Below are positions 17,316-25,069 of a stretch of DNA of 64,000 bases, piece by piece. The position numbers and the translations under genes were made by a program. Each line of letters begins with the position of its first letter. Within the stretch, counting starts at the first letter, position 1. The notes under the pieces were generated by a model. That model was not told the DNA's origin, made no database searches, and saw only the letters and a program-made list of their open reading frames with translations. Source of the DNA: Rufibacter ruber (GTDB taxonomy: Bacteria > Bacteroidota > Bacteroidia > Cytophagales > Hymenobacteraceae). Where the stretch lies: contig NZ_LRMM01000005.1 in NCBI RefSeq assembly GCF_001647275.1, positions 81,105-145,104 of the forward strand, read 5' to 3'.

Positions 17316-18188
17316 ATGCAGAGGCACCTCATTTACCAGGCGTATGGCAAAGAAGATATTCTTCATGAACTTCTGTATTCCCTGTACTCCCTGTTAAAGC
17401 TTTACCCGGCGGGCCTCCCCTGCCAGGTGGTTGTCTATACAGACAACGAAGCTTACCTGCGGCAGTTCCTGCCAGAGACAATTGCCTACCGCCAGCTCTC
17501 TGCCGCCCAGATACAGGAATGGCGGGGGCCGCAGGACTTTGTGCACCGCGTAAAAATCATGGTGCTGAGAGATTTTATTTCCACCCATACCGGCAGCCTG
17601 CTTTACCTGGACACAGACACGGTGTTCAACCAAAAGATTGAGCCCCTGTTTGAGCTGATTGAGAAGGGGCACACGTTTGTCATGCACGAGAACGAAGGGG
17701 TGGTCTCTACACAGAAGAACCTGATCTTTAAGAAGGTGTACAAGTTCCTGAGCGCGCGGCAGACAGGGATTTCTCCGCACATGACCATGTACAATGCCGG
17801 AGTGCTGGGGTTGCGCACAGAAGATGCCTCTGTAGTAGAGCAGGTTCTTTCTACCACAGACCGCCTCTACCGGTTGTTTCCCAAGCACATTATTGAGCAA
17901 ATGGCCTTCTCCTTCCATTTAGCCCAGGGGGCTCAAGCCCCCCTTTACTGCGCAACCCAGGAAATCTTCCATTACTGGGACTTCAAAGAGTTCAGGGAGC
18001 TGCTGAACGCGTTCTTCCGGTCTCACCAGGGGCAGCCGTACCAACAGATTATTCCCCAAATGGGGGTGATAGACCCCCGCGAGCTGATTGTAGACAAGCG
18101 CAGATTTGACCAGCTACCAGGCCTCACCAGGCGCCTCTACAAACTAGTAGGTAAACGCTGGAAACTCCCCCCGTACCCGGCCCAATAG
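17316..18188 (+). CDS. GT-A type glycosyltransferase-like protein
   Basis: A 290-aa cytosolic protein without signal peptide. The segment SLLYLDTDTVFNQ (about 88-100) carries a DxD motif on a hydrophobic strand, as in GT-A nucleotide-sugar transferases (GT8-like). Further fold-consistent blocks are FVHRVKIMVLRDF before it and MTMYNAGVLGL after it. It is not assignable to a specific sugar. It follows rsgA by 53 nt and may be in the waaA-rsgA transcript, which would hint at an envelope glycan role; that link is inference. Confidence 0.65.
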   Translation: MQRHLIYQAYGKEDILHELLYSLYSLLKLYPAGLPCQVVVYTDNEAYLRQFLPETIAYRQLSAAQIQEWRGPQDFVHRVKIMVLRDFISTHTGSLLYLDTDTVFNQKIEPLFELIEKGHTFVMHENEGVVSTQKNLIFKKVYKFLSARQTGISPHMTMYNAGVLGLRTEDASVVEQVLSTTDRLYRLFPKHIIEQMAFSFHLAQGAQAPLYCATQEIFHYWDFKEFRELLNAFFRSHQGQPYQQIIPQMGVIDPRELIVDKRRFDQLPGLTRRLYKLVGKRWKLPPYPAQ

Positions 18189-18198
18189 CACACTCCCC

Positions 18199-18753
18199 TT
18201 ATGGCTTGAGCACCAGCTCCTGAACCAGCTGCAACATCTCCAGAAACTGGGTCTGCAGCGGGATAAAGGCCCTCACAGGTTCAGGGACCTGCAGTTCTCC
18301 TACCAATTGGCGCACAGGCACATACTGCACCACCTCTATCTCCTCCCGCTGAAATTCAAAGGACTGCGCCTCCCGTTGGGTCTGGTACAGGAAAATACCG
18401 GCGTGCTCCCTGTCCAGCAGTTGCGCCTGCTCGTCCTGGCCATCAATAGACATGACGGCCACAAAGCGTACGTCAGCCGGGGTAACAGCCAATCCCAGTT
18501 CCTCACTCAACTCCCGGGCGGCACAGGTTTCATACGACTCGCCGGGGCTCAGGTGGCCGCCAATGCTGATATCCCAGAGCGAGGGGAACAAATCTTTGTG
18601 CCGGCTGCGCCGATGGCAGAGATAGCCTTGTTCCGGGTGGTGTACAAAAATCTGCGCCGTGCGGTGCCAGTGCCCCAACTCATGCACCTGCCGCCGCGGC
18701 AGCGTCTGTTGCAAAGGCTCATTCTGGGCATTGTAGATGGCAAGATACTCCAT
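18199..18753 (-). CDS. Nudix hydrolase (IDI-like)
   Basis: A 184-aa Nudix protein with the Nudix box GGHLSPGESYETCAARELSEELGL, which fits Gx5Ex7REUxEExGU exactly. The preceding HRTAQIFVHHPEQGYLCHRRSRHKDLFPSLWDIS resembles isopentenyl-diphosphate isomerase-like Nudix proteins. The substrate is unknown. The ATG at 18753 is used; the in-frame extension to 18921 would translate a palindrome. It ends convergent with the glycosyltransferase gene, 10 nt away. Confidence 0.85.
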   Translation of the reverse strand: MEYLAIYNAQNEPLQQTLPRRQVHELGHWHRTAQIFVHHPEQGYLCHRRSRHKDLFPSLWDISIGGHLSPGESYETCAARELSEELGLAVTPADVRFVAVMSIDGQDEQAQLLDREHAGIFLYQTQREAQSFEFQREEIEVVQYVPVRQLVGELQVPEPVRAFIPLQTQFLEMLQLVQELVLKP

Positions 18754-18836
18754 GGGGCCAAAGTACGAAATCTGTTTCTGGGTTGGGACCGCGCTCTCCC
18801 TTTTCTTTTCCCAGAAAGCCCTTAGGCTTAGGTGGC

Positions 18837-18872
18837 GTTTCTGGCCTGTTTTTGAAAAAACAGGCCAGAAAC
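18837..18872. repeat. Intergenic palindrome copy 9 (TGGC spacer), in a divergent gap
   Basis: GTTTCTGGCCTGTTTTT pairs with AAAACAGGCCAGAAAC. It lies between the start of the Nudix gene and the start of the cyclophilin gene, so it cannot be a 3' terminator for either. Confidence 0.85.
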
Positions 18873-18976
18873 AGAAAACCGCCCTGGGCTCAGCCCGTGC
18901 CGCCCGCAGCCCCCTTACCATTTACGGGAAGGCTCTACCGCGGTCCCCTCCTTCGGCGGAACGCCATAAAAATACG

Positions 18977-18984
18977 TACCTTTG
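18977..18984 (+). promoter_or_regulatory. -7 element (TACCTTTG) for the cyclophilin gene
   Basis: A TAnnTTTG match 77 nt upstream of the ATG at 19062. The best upstream triplet is a weak TTC at 18952-18954, so the -33 box is poor. Confidence 0.4.
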
Positions 18985-19061
18985 CAGGAACTAGCTTCCG
19001 TTGCAGGGAGGGGTTTCCTCTTTAAGCCGGGAGCGTATCAAACCAAAAGCACATATTTATC

Positions 19062-19520
19062 ATGAAAACCGCAGAAATCCATACCCAGAAGGGCGTGATG
19101 AAAGTAGAGTTCTACGAGCAGGATGCCCCTAAAACGGTTGAAAACTTTACCAAACTGGCCAAAGAAGGCTTTTATGACGGCCTCACGTTTCACCGCGTGA
19201 TTCCTGACTTTGTGATTCAGGGGGGGTGCCCTAACAGCCGCGAAGGTTCTAAAGGCATGCCCGGCACCGGCGGACCCGGCTACAAGATTGACTGTGAGCT
19301 GACCGGCGGAAACCAGTACCATGACCGCGGCGTGCTGTCTATGGCCCATGCCGGCCGCAACACCGGCGGCTCCCAGTTCTTCATCTGCCACAGCCGCAAC
19401 AACACCGCTCACCTGGACCGCAACCACACCTGCTTTGGCAAAGTGGTAGAAGGCCTGGATGTGATTGATGACATCAAAGCTGGTGACCGCATTGAGAAGA
19501 TTGTGGTAAACGAAGCCTAA
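19062..19520 (+). CDS. Cyclophilin-type peptidyl-prolyl cis-trans isomerase
   Basis: A 152-aa single-domain cyclophilin. Signature blocks are FHRVIPDFVIQGG (with the catalytic arginine), GPGYKIDCEL, GVLSMAHAGRNTGGSQFFICH and LDRNHTCFGKV. There is no signal peptide, so it is cytoplasmic. It helps protein folding by isomerising X-Pro bonds. It stands alone with its own promoter and terminator. Confidence 0.93.
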   Translation: MKTAEIHTQKGVMKVEFYEQDAPKTVENFTKLAKEGFYDGLTFHRVIPDFVIQGGCPNSREGSKGMPGTGGPGYKIDCELTGGNQYHDRGVLSMAHAGRNTGGSQFFICHSRNNTAHLDRNHTCFGKVVEGLDVIDDIKAGDRIEKIVVNEA

Positions 19521-19572
19521 TTTTCCTGACAAGCTATAGTTCACGAACTTACTCTTGTTGAAAGACAGCTCT

Positions 19573-19605
19573 AATAGCCGGAAGACGTTGCGTTTTCCGG
19601 CTATT
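19573..19605 (+). terminator. Intrinsic terminator of the cyclophilin gene
   Basis: AATAGCCGGAA (19573-19583) pairs with TTCCGGCTATT (19595-19605), followed by TTTG. The 3' arm and T-tract also form the left arm of palindrome copy 10. Confidence 0.75.
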
Positions 19606-19629
19606 TTTGTAAAAACAGGCCGAAAACAG
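19591..19629. repeat. Intergenic palindrome copy 10, fused to a terminator
   Basis: CGTTTTCCGGCTATTTTTGT against AAAAACAGGCCGAAAACAG. It lies in the convergent gap between the cyclophilin and FemAB-like genes. Confidence 0.7.
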
Positions 19630-19656
19630 AAACCCCAAATCAGCAGCACGCTACCT

Positions 19657-20640
19657 TTAGACTGAACCGTTCTTCCAGCGGTAGAACTGCATGCGCAGAT
19701 GTTTAACCCACTGCACCGGGGCGGGCAGGTGATTGCGGGAGATGGACAGAAAATGCGCTTTCTCTGACCCAAAACTGCTGTAGAAATCTGAGATGGGATC
19801 AACTTCGGGCGCCTCAAAGTCAAAAATATAATCCTGCCCCGCAAATTTCTGCAGCACGAAATCCACCAGCAGGGGAATGCCCCCCAGGCGCTTGCCCTGA
19901 GTGGTGGAGCTGTTGAAGATGTAAATAATCTGGCGGTTGAAGAAAAAGAAAAGCCCCATGGCCTGCTCCTGCCCCTGCGCGTCAACCGCCGCGAACATTT
20001 GCGCCATGCCGCGCTGGTTTGCCTCCTGGTACAGTTGCCGCAGCAGTCTGTATTCATAGGCTTCGCCTATCACCCCCGCAATTTTAGGGGCTATATACTC
20101 ATGGAAGATGGAGATGATGCGGTCTATATTGGTGCTGGACTGCACGGTGAGGCCGCTGCGTTTGGCCTTGTTGATGCGCCACCGCCTGTCTTTGCGGTAC
20201 CCCGAAACAATGCGCTCGTAGCCTTGCGCCAGATCAAGATGGTAGGTGGTGAAGGTGCTGCAGTTAAAACCAGTGAAAACTCCTCCCGGAATGAACGCGT
20301 TGCCCGTGTTAAAGGCGTAGCTGGACACCAGGTTGAACCGTTTCCCCAGCAGATGAGCCGCTTGTTGCCATTCTTCTGTGGTGAATGGCTGCTGGTAGAA
20401 CACACCCAGTTGATGGGCAAACAACGGCTGCCGCACGTACCGCATCCCAAACTTCCGCGCCGCGGGAACGGGCATGATGGCCACGTACTCCCCTGCGTCC
20501 TCCTTGACAATAGCTTCCCATTTGGGTGATATAATGTTCAGGTACCAGGAAAAACCGTAGATCATGCCATTGACCGAGCGGTTCAGGCAGGCGTCCCATT
20601 TCTGGAAATCGATGGCCGCATGGGAAAGGTAGCGCAGCAT
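19657..20640 (-). CDS. FemAB/GNAT-fold acyltransferase-like protein
   Basis: A 327-aa protein resembling the FemAB-like GNAT group. It has YRKDRRWRINKAKRSG in the middle, a motif typical of proteins that join amino acids or acyl groups to cell-wall or lipid carriers, and a second GNAT half with AVDAQGQEQAMGLFFFFNRQIIYIFNSSTTQGKRLGGIPLLVDFVL. The ATG at 20640 is chosen over a GTG at 20691. The substrate is unknown. A second FemAB-like gene lies at 34167-35096 in the sugar cluster. Confidence 0.65.
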   Translation of the reverse strand: MLRYLSHAAIDFQKWDACLNRSVNGMIYGFSWYLNIISPKWEAIVKEDAGEYVAIMPVPAARKFGMRYVRQPLFAHQLGVFYQQPFTTEEWQQAAHLLGKRFNLVSSYAFNTGNAFIPGGVFTGFNCSTFTTYHLDLAQGYERIVSGYRKDRRWRINKAKRSGLTVQSSTNIDRIISIFHEYIAPKIAGVIGEAYEYRLLRQLYQEANQRGMAQMFAAVDAQGQEQAMGLFFFFNRQIIYIFNSSTTQGKRLGGIPLLVDFVLQKFAGQDYIFDFEAPEVDPISDFYSSFGSEKAHFLSISRNHLPAPVQWVKHLRMQFYRWKNGSV

Positions 20641-20719
20641 GGGGTACGTAAGAGATGGTTCCCTGGTCAACCGTGACCAAGACGAGGGCACAAATTAAGC
20701 ATAAGTTTTGAGCCGAAGG

Positions 20720-21454
20720 CTACAGAAGTAACAGAAGCGCAGAGTACGCCACCACCCCCAGCAGAAAAGCCGAGAACCTGCTTTTCCGTTCTTCAGGCAG
20801 CTCTTCTTTGAGCACGTTGAGCACCACGCCCCCTGCCAGAAACGCCAAGAGCAACGCCGTAGCCGCCTCTGAGACCTGCACCACCAGCCCGGTAGCCCAG
20901 CCAGCGGCCAGGGCAATTACCAGACACCAGCGCCCCACGTGCCGGTACTTCTGTTTGTGGTGCTCCCGCAGTCCGAAGTCATTCACCAGAAAATGGAGCG
21001 CCATGGCCACAAAATAAAAGGCCGCCTCCTGCGTTGACCGCTCCTCCTGCTCGTGCAGCAGGTACCCGATCAAGGCGTTGTAGAGCGAAAATGAAAGGAT
21101 ATGCACCCAGAAAACGGCGGGCGGCGAGGCGTCTGCCGCACCCTTGCCCCCGTTCCTCGACTTGATGGCCATGCGTTCCAGCCCGTAGAAGATGACCAGC
21201 CCCAGCAGCGCCATGAGGTACATATGGTGTTTCAAGAAGGAAATATTTTGGTTTTGGGCGGCTTCCTGCACGTGCTCCTGCCCTTCCTGCAACTCTGGGA
21301 ACAGGTGCAGAAACACATACGCCACCGACACCCCGCCCGCCCCCGACAGCCAGACGCTTCTGGGCACGCCCTCCAGAAACTTCAGCCTATCAGCAAACAC
21401 ATGAATGAGCATCAGCCCCAAAAGCGGAAGTGCGGTAAGGAAAAAACTCTCCAT
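20720..21454 (-). CDS. ZIP-like polytopic membrane protein
   Basis: A 244-aa membrane protein with about seven hydrophobic segments. The second segment, GGVSVAYVFLHLFPEL, and a later AFLAGGVVLNVLKEELPEE look like the metal-coordinating helices of ZIP-family divalent cation permeases (a small residue, then His/Glu on one helix face). A histidine-rich loop (FGLREHHKQKYRHVGRW) lies between. It is somewhat shorter than typical ZIP proteins and the match is by eye, so the transport role is an inference. Confidence 0.5.
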   Translation of the reverse strand: MESFFLTALPLLGLMLIHVFADRLKFLEGVPRSVWLSGAGGVSVAYVFLHLFPELQEGQEHVQEAAQNQNISFLKHHMYLMALLGLVIFYGLERMAIKSRNGGKGAADASPPAVFWVHILSFSLYNALIGYLLHEQEERSTQEAAFYFVAMALHFLVNDFGLREHHKQKYRHVGRWCLVIALAAGWATGLVVQVSEAATALLLAFLAGGVVLNVLKEELPEERKSRFSAFLLGVVAYSALLLLL

Positions 21455-21549
21455 GAGCGGCAGGGTTGGTTCCTGCTTTTTTACTCGCTCCTCTGGAAGA
21501 ATGTTGTTGGAGATCCCGCTCGCTTTTACATACCAAGAAGTTTTTACCT

Positions 21550-21921
21550 CTAAGAGATATCTTCTATGGAGATAATCTTGCCGTCTCTGAAACCAAAAAT
21601 TGATTTGCCTTCCATTTCCAAACGTTCACCAGCCTGGGGGCCATCAGGAAGGTCAACCGCCAAGACGCCGCTGTAGGCGATGTTGACCTCCACCTTGTCG
21701 GCTGATTCTTCAAGGGACGTAATTTTTTGTTCCCGTTGGCTGAAAAAACTTTTTGCCTGCTCAGCCTGCGCTTTGAAGGCAGAAAGCCCCAGAAGTTGCA
21801 GGTTTACCTCGCCCGCAGAGACGTTCTTAAAGACAATTTCATCATGCAGATTTGCCAGCATTCCTTCCACATCAAAGTTGTTATAGGCCTGAATGTACTG
21901 GGTGACGAGCTCTTTTTTCAT
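21550..21921 (-). CDS. NTF2-like / SnoaL-type small protein
   Basis: A 123-aa protein with the NTF2-like cone fold pattern: an N-terminal helix pair (VTQYIQAYNNFDVEGMLANLHDEIVF), then four beta strands ending in GKSIFGFRDGKIISIEDIS. Families of this fold include ketosteroid isomerase, limonene epoxide hydrolase and stress proteins, and no catalytic residue picks one. It stands alone. Confidence 0.75.
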   Translation of the reverse strand: MKKELVTQYIQAYNNFDVEGMLANLHDEIVFKNVSAGEVNLQLLGLSAFKAQAEQAKSFFSQREQKITSLEESADKVEVNIAYSGVLAVDLPDGPQAGERLEMEGKSIFGFRDGKIISIEDIS

Positions 21922-22010
21922 AGTAATTGAAAGCGGAATTAACGTTTAGCAAATGATTAGTTTGGCTGAATACTACAATGTAATTAGACAAATTAAATTA
22001 TTCATCATTT

Positions 22011-22107
22011 TGTCATCCTAAAAGGATCTTAGGGAACAGTGAGCGAACTAGATAAGCTCTTCTTGACAGCAACTGCCGTTCGCAGCCTAGGTCCTTTTTG
22101 AATGACA
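22011..22107. repeat. Dispersed ~95-bp repeat, copy A
   Basis: Imperfect terminal inverted ends TGTCATCCTAAAAGGATC and GGTCCTTTTTGAATGACA flank a core containing ATCTTAGGGAACAGTG, GCGAACTAGA and CCGTTCGC. The same core recurs at 43455-43544. It fills much of the 318-bp gap between the NTF2-like start and the ATPase stop. Confidence 0.7.
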
Positions 22108-22175
22108 GAGAGAAGAAAAATGTAAGATTATTTCTATCCCAGAACTTAGACTACTTAAGGTACAGAATCTCCAAT

Positions 22176-22216
22176 AAAAACAGAAGGCCGAAGCTTGTGC
22201 CTCGGCCTTCTGTTTT
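22176..22216 (-). terminator. Intrinsic terminator of the AAA+ ATPase gene
   Basis: AAAACAGAAGGCCGA pairs with TCGGCCTTCTGTTTT across a short loop, with A- and T-tracts on both sides. It runs into palindrome copy 11. Confidence 0.8.
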
Positions 22217-22249
22217 GGAGCTAGTTTTCGAAAAACAGCTTAAAAACGG
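22210..22249. repeat. Intergenic palindrome copy 11, fused to a terminator
   Basis: CTGTTTTGGAGCTAGTTTT against AAAAACAGCTTAAAAACGG. The right end overlaps the last codons of the ATPase gene (stop at 22240), a rare case of a copy reaching into coding sequence. Confidence 0.65.
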
Positions 22250-23778
22250 TCATTGTCTTCGTCCTCCTCGTCTTCTTCTAAGCTGAAGCCGCCGCCTGAG
22301 AACATGCTGCTGAGCAGGTCTTTGAACTGCAGGCCGGCGGTGAGGCGGTTGCGGGAGATGAGGCTGTATTCAGAGAGGCCGTGCAGGCAGAACTCCATGA
22401 AGAAGAGGTGCTCGGCTTCGTCTTTGACATTGGGCAGATACTTGTCTACCACCTCAGAAAGGCTGGGCACCTGGTTGAGCACGCGCTTGTACTCGGCGTC
22501 TGAGGCATCATTGAGCAAATCTAAGGTGTGGCCATCTGAGAACCACGCGCTGATTTTCTTGTATGGGTCTTTCTCTTTCTGCTTCTTGAATTTGTCTGGG
22601 TCCGGGAAATAGTTCAGAAACTGTGTTCTGATGGCCTTTCCCATTAACCGGTAAGCAACCCCACTAGCGCCTTCCTGCTCGCCCTCGTACACCAGTTCTA
22701 CTTTCCCCGTAACGGCGGGAACCGCGGACAGAAAATCAGCGATGCGCACGTGGGTCTGCGGCTCGGCGTTGAGCAGCACCCGCCGTTCTGCGGCGCTCAC
22801 CACGCTTTCATACGCAGAGATGGTCAGACGGGCCGAGACACCGCTTTTGGCGTCTACAAACTCACTTTCGCGGGCCTCAAAGGCAATCTGCTCTACCAGG
22901 TCATGAATCAGTTCATGGCTTTTCACGCGGTCATTCTGCGCCTTGGTGATGCGGGCTTCCTGCTTGGTGATGCGCTTGCCAATCTCAATGCTTTTGGGGT
23001 AATGCGTGATAATTTGGCTGTCAATGCGGTCTTTGAGCGGGGTCACAATAGAGCCGCGGTTGGTATAATCCTCTGGGTTGGCGGTGAACACAAACTGGAT
23101 GTCCAGCGGAAGCCTGATCTTGAAACCGCGTATTTGAATGTCACCTTCCTGCAGAATATTGAACAGTGACACCTGAATGCGCGCCTGTAAATCTGGCAGC
23201 TCATTGATCACGAAAATGCCGCGGTGCGCCCTCGGGATCAGCCCGAAGTGGATCACCCGCTCATCTGAGTACGGCAGCTTCAACGTGGCGGCTTTGATCG
23301 GGTCGGCGTCGCCGATGAGGTCAGCCACCGAGACATCGGGCGTGGCCAGTTTCTCGGTGTAGCGCTCGTCACGGTGCAGCCATGTAACCGCAGTATCATC
23401 GCCGTGCTGGGCCACCTGGTCTTTCGCGAAGCGGGAAAGGGGCTGCAGCGGGTCATCATTCAGCTCAGAACCGGCCACCACGGGCACGTACTCATCTAGC
23501 AGTTGCACCAGCAGGCGGGCAATTCTGGTTTTGGCCTGCCCGCGCAAGCCCAGCAGGTTGATGTGGTGGCGGCTCAGGATGGCGCGCTGCAGGTCTGGGA
23601 TCACCGTTTCCTCGTAGCCGTAAATGCCGGGGAACACTTCTTCGCCGCTGCTCAGTTTCTTGATGAGGTTGGCGCGGAGTTCCTCTTTCACGCTCTTCGG
23701 GGCATAGCCGGCGGCCTTTAGCTGGCCCAGGGTCTTGATCTTGTGCAGTTGTTCTGCAGGTATATCTGAATAAAGCAT
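22240..23778 (-). CDS. Magnesium chelatase-type AAA+ ATPase
   Basis: A 512-aa AAA+ ATPase of the ChlI/BchI-like, MoxR-related group. The Walker A segment is GLRGQAKT (77-84). The blocks DLIGDADPIKA, RAHRGIFVINELPDLQARIQVSLFNILQEGDI (Walker B with the helix-2 insert) and FVFTANPEDYTNRGSIVTPLKDRI (sensor 1 and arginine-finger region) are all complete. The C-terminus is acidic. Such ATPases work with a VWA partner as a chelatase or chaperone, and the likely partner is the gene at 25070-26170. The substrate is unknown; chlorophyll synthesis is not implied. Confidence 0.85.
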   Translation of the reverse strand: MLYSDIPAEQLHKIKTLGQLKAAGYAPKSVKEELRANLIKKLSSGEEVFPGIYGYEETVIPDLQRAILSRHHINLLGLRGQAKTRIARLLVQLLDEYVPVVAGSELNDDPLQPLSRFAKDQVAQHGDDTAVTWLHRDERYTEKLATPDVSVADLIGDADPIKAATLKLPYSDERVIHFGLIPRAHRGIFVINELPDLQARIQVSLFNILQEGDIQIRGFKIRLPLDIQFVFTANPEDYTNRGSIVTPLKDRIDSQIITHYPKSIEIGKRITKQEARITKAQNDRVKSHELIHDLVEQIAFEARESEFVDAKSGVSARLTISAYESVVSAAERRVLLNAEPQTHVRIADFLSAVPAVTGKVELVYEGEQEGASGVAYRLMGKAIRTQFLNYFPDPDKFKKQKEKDPYKKISAWFSDGHTLDLLNDASDAEYKRVLNQVPSLSEVVDKYLPNVKDEAEHLFFMEFCLHGLSEYSLISRNRLTAGLQFKDLLSSMFSGGGFSLEEDEEDEDNDRF

Positions 23779-23810
23779 TCGTAGTTATTGGTTGACAGTT
23801 TTAGTTATTA

Positions 23811-23853
23811 GAGTTTTCGGGCTGTTTTCAGAAAAACAAGCCAAAAACAGAAC
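23811..23853. repeat. Intergenic palindrome copy 12, in a divergent gap
   Basis: GTTTTCGGGCTGTTTTC against AAAAACAAGCCAAAAACAGAAC. It sits between the ATPase start and the start of the small membrane gene at 23886. Confidence 0.75.
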
Positions 23854-23885
23854 GCTCTTTTGAGGTGAACGCGTACCTTTAATGT

Positions 23886-24074
23886 ATGAAACCAGTTGCC
23901 ACCGCTTTAGTTTTCACCGCCATTGGCGCCGCCCTCGTGATCATTAGTGCCCTATTACGTATTTTTCACGTCATAGACCGACCCTTAGGGTATACCTTGC
24001 TGGGTGTTGGCGTGGTGCTGGGCCTCATTGGCGGCTATTTGCGTAGACGTGCCGTGAATCAAAACAAGGAGTAA
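23886..24074 (+). CDS. Small two-helix membrane protein
   Basis: A 62-aa protein with two hydrophobic helices (about 5-26 and 34-51) and a basic C terminus, LRRRAVNQNKE, which suggests a cytoplasmic tail. There is no recognised family. A TACCTTTA element (23874-23881) lies only a few bases before the ATG, so a transcript from it would be almost leaderless. The 63-aa gene at 24206 has the same layout and may be a paralog. Both sit opposite the ATPase/VWA genes. Confidence 0.6.
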   Translation: MKPVATALVFTAIGAALVIISALLRIFHVIDRPLGYTLLGVGVVLGLIGGYLRRRAVNQNKE

Positions 24075-24080
24075 CTCCTA

Positions 24081-24126
24081 CTTCCGTTTTTGAGCTACTT
24101 TTTGGAAAACAGGCTTAAAACAGAAG
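24081..24126. repeat. Intergenic palindrome copy 13
   Basis: CTTCCGTTTTTGAGCT against AGGCTTAAAACAGAAG, imperfect. It lies after the stop of the first small membrane gene. Confidence 0.65.
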
Positions 24127-24205
24127 TCAGCTGATTTTCTCTGGTTAAGCATTTGAAGCTTCATTTCACTATTGCTGAAAAAATCGTATCTTAGGTATAT
24201 CACTA

Positions 24206-24397
24206 ATGGATACCGCTATGCGTCATTTAACCGTCCCCTCTGTTTTCATGGTGCTGGCCCGCCTTCTGGTTTTGGCCGGCATAGGCATGTGTCTGACTAA
24301 AACAGCCTTTCCTGAACTGGCCTTAGGTTTTATTGCGGTAGGTGGTCTTTTGAGCATTGCTTCGTATTTCATTAAGCGTAAAACGGTTGCTGAGTAG
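24206..24397 (+). CDS. Small two-helix membrane protein
   Basis: A 63-aa protein with two hydrophobic helices (about 11-30 and 35-55) and a basic tail, IKRKTVAE. Its second helix, LALGFIAVGGLLSIASYFIKRK, matches in spacing and character LGYTLLGVGVVLGLIGGYLRRR of the gene at 23886. The two are probably diverged duplicates, each followed by a palindrome copy. The start may be the ATG at 24206 or the one at 24218. No function is recognised. Confidence 0.5.
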   Translation: MDTAMRHLTVPSVFMVLARLLVLAGIGMCLTKTAFPELALGFIAVGGLLSIASYFIKRKTVAE

Positions 24398-24399
24398 TT

Positions 24400-24440
24400 T
24401 TCTGTTTCGGGGCTGTTTTTAGGAAAATAGCTCAGAAACG
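24400..24440. repeat. Intergenic palindrome copy 14
   Basis: CTGTTTCGGGGCTGTTTTT against AAAATAGCTCAGAAACGG, imperfect, starting 3-4 nt after the stop of the second small membrane gene. Confidence 0.65.
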
Positions 24441-24695
24441 GAAGTTGGCGCAGACACTCGCAGGTCTTGAAGACGCTGCGAGGTCTTTTGAGCTGGCGGT
24501 GAAGCGGTGGCTGGCCCATTAACCTACCCCTCCGAGGAGGGGAATATCTGGAATGCGTAAATCTGCTGGTGCCTCGTCTTTGTACGTTTTCGTTCGCCCT
24601 TTCAACCTTTATTTAGGACAATCCTTTCCCAAGGGCGAATCTACCTTAGCCACCTTCTTAAAATTGATCCTTCCCATATCTTCCTGTACGCATTC

Positions 24696-24840
24696 CGTTC
24701 CCCTTTGAAGGGGTAGGGGGATGATTACTCGTGCTGATAATAGCGTTCCCGCTACTCTTATAGGTTTCCATCTGCTTTGTTAGAGCTTTTTGCCTCTTCC
24801 TCCGCCCTTATCATCCCCCTACCCCCTTCAAAGGGGGACG
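24696..24840. repeat. 145-bp element with ~30-bp terminal inverted repeats
   Basis: The left end 24696-24725 (CGTTCCCCTTTGAAGGGGTA...) and the right end 24810-24840 are inverted copies with one mismatch and one single-base gap. The interior is AT-rich and non-coding. This lies in the 672-bp gene-free stretch 24398-25069. Confidence 0.65.
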
Positions 24841-24959
24841 ATCAGATACTGACATTTTTTATCAACCACCTGATGCGGGATAAATTTTAAATGCAAAGTC
24901 AATTTCCACGAAGGCTTGATGTAAGAAGTGCCCATCTCCAGATTTCCACATCTTCGCTG

Positions 24960-25008
24960 TTCGGGATTTATAATCCCGAACCACTCTGTCGGGGATTTGC
25001 AATCCCCG
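24960..25008. repeat. Two adjacent small hairpins (TTCGGGATT/AATCCCGAA type)
   Basis: TTCGGGATTTATAATCCCGAA at 24960-24980 is followed after 9 bp by CGGGGATTTGCAATCCCCG at 24990-25008. The two are diverged versions of one unit, lying downstream of the VWA gene's stop. Confidence 0.65.
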
Positions 25009-25069
25009 TGTCTGCGGTTTCAGAATAGCTAAATCTAATAGGAACATCTCTCTTCATGCCTAACGTGCC

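Noticed and set aside
22176..22249. A possible riboswitch or attenuator at the ATPase 3' end
   Set aside because: It lies downstream of the gene and is fully explained by a terminator hairpin plus a palindrome copy.
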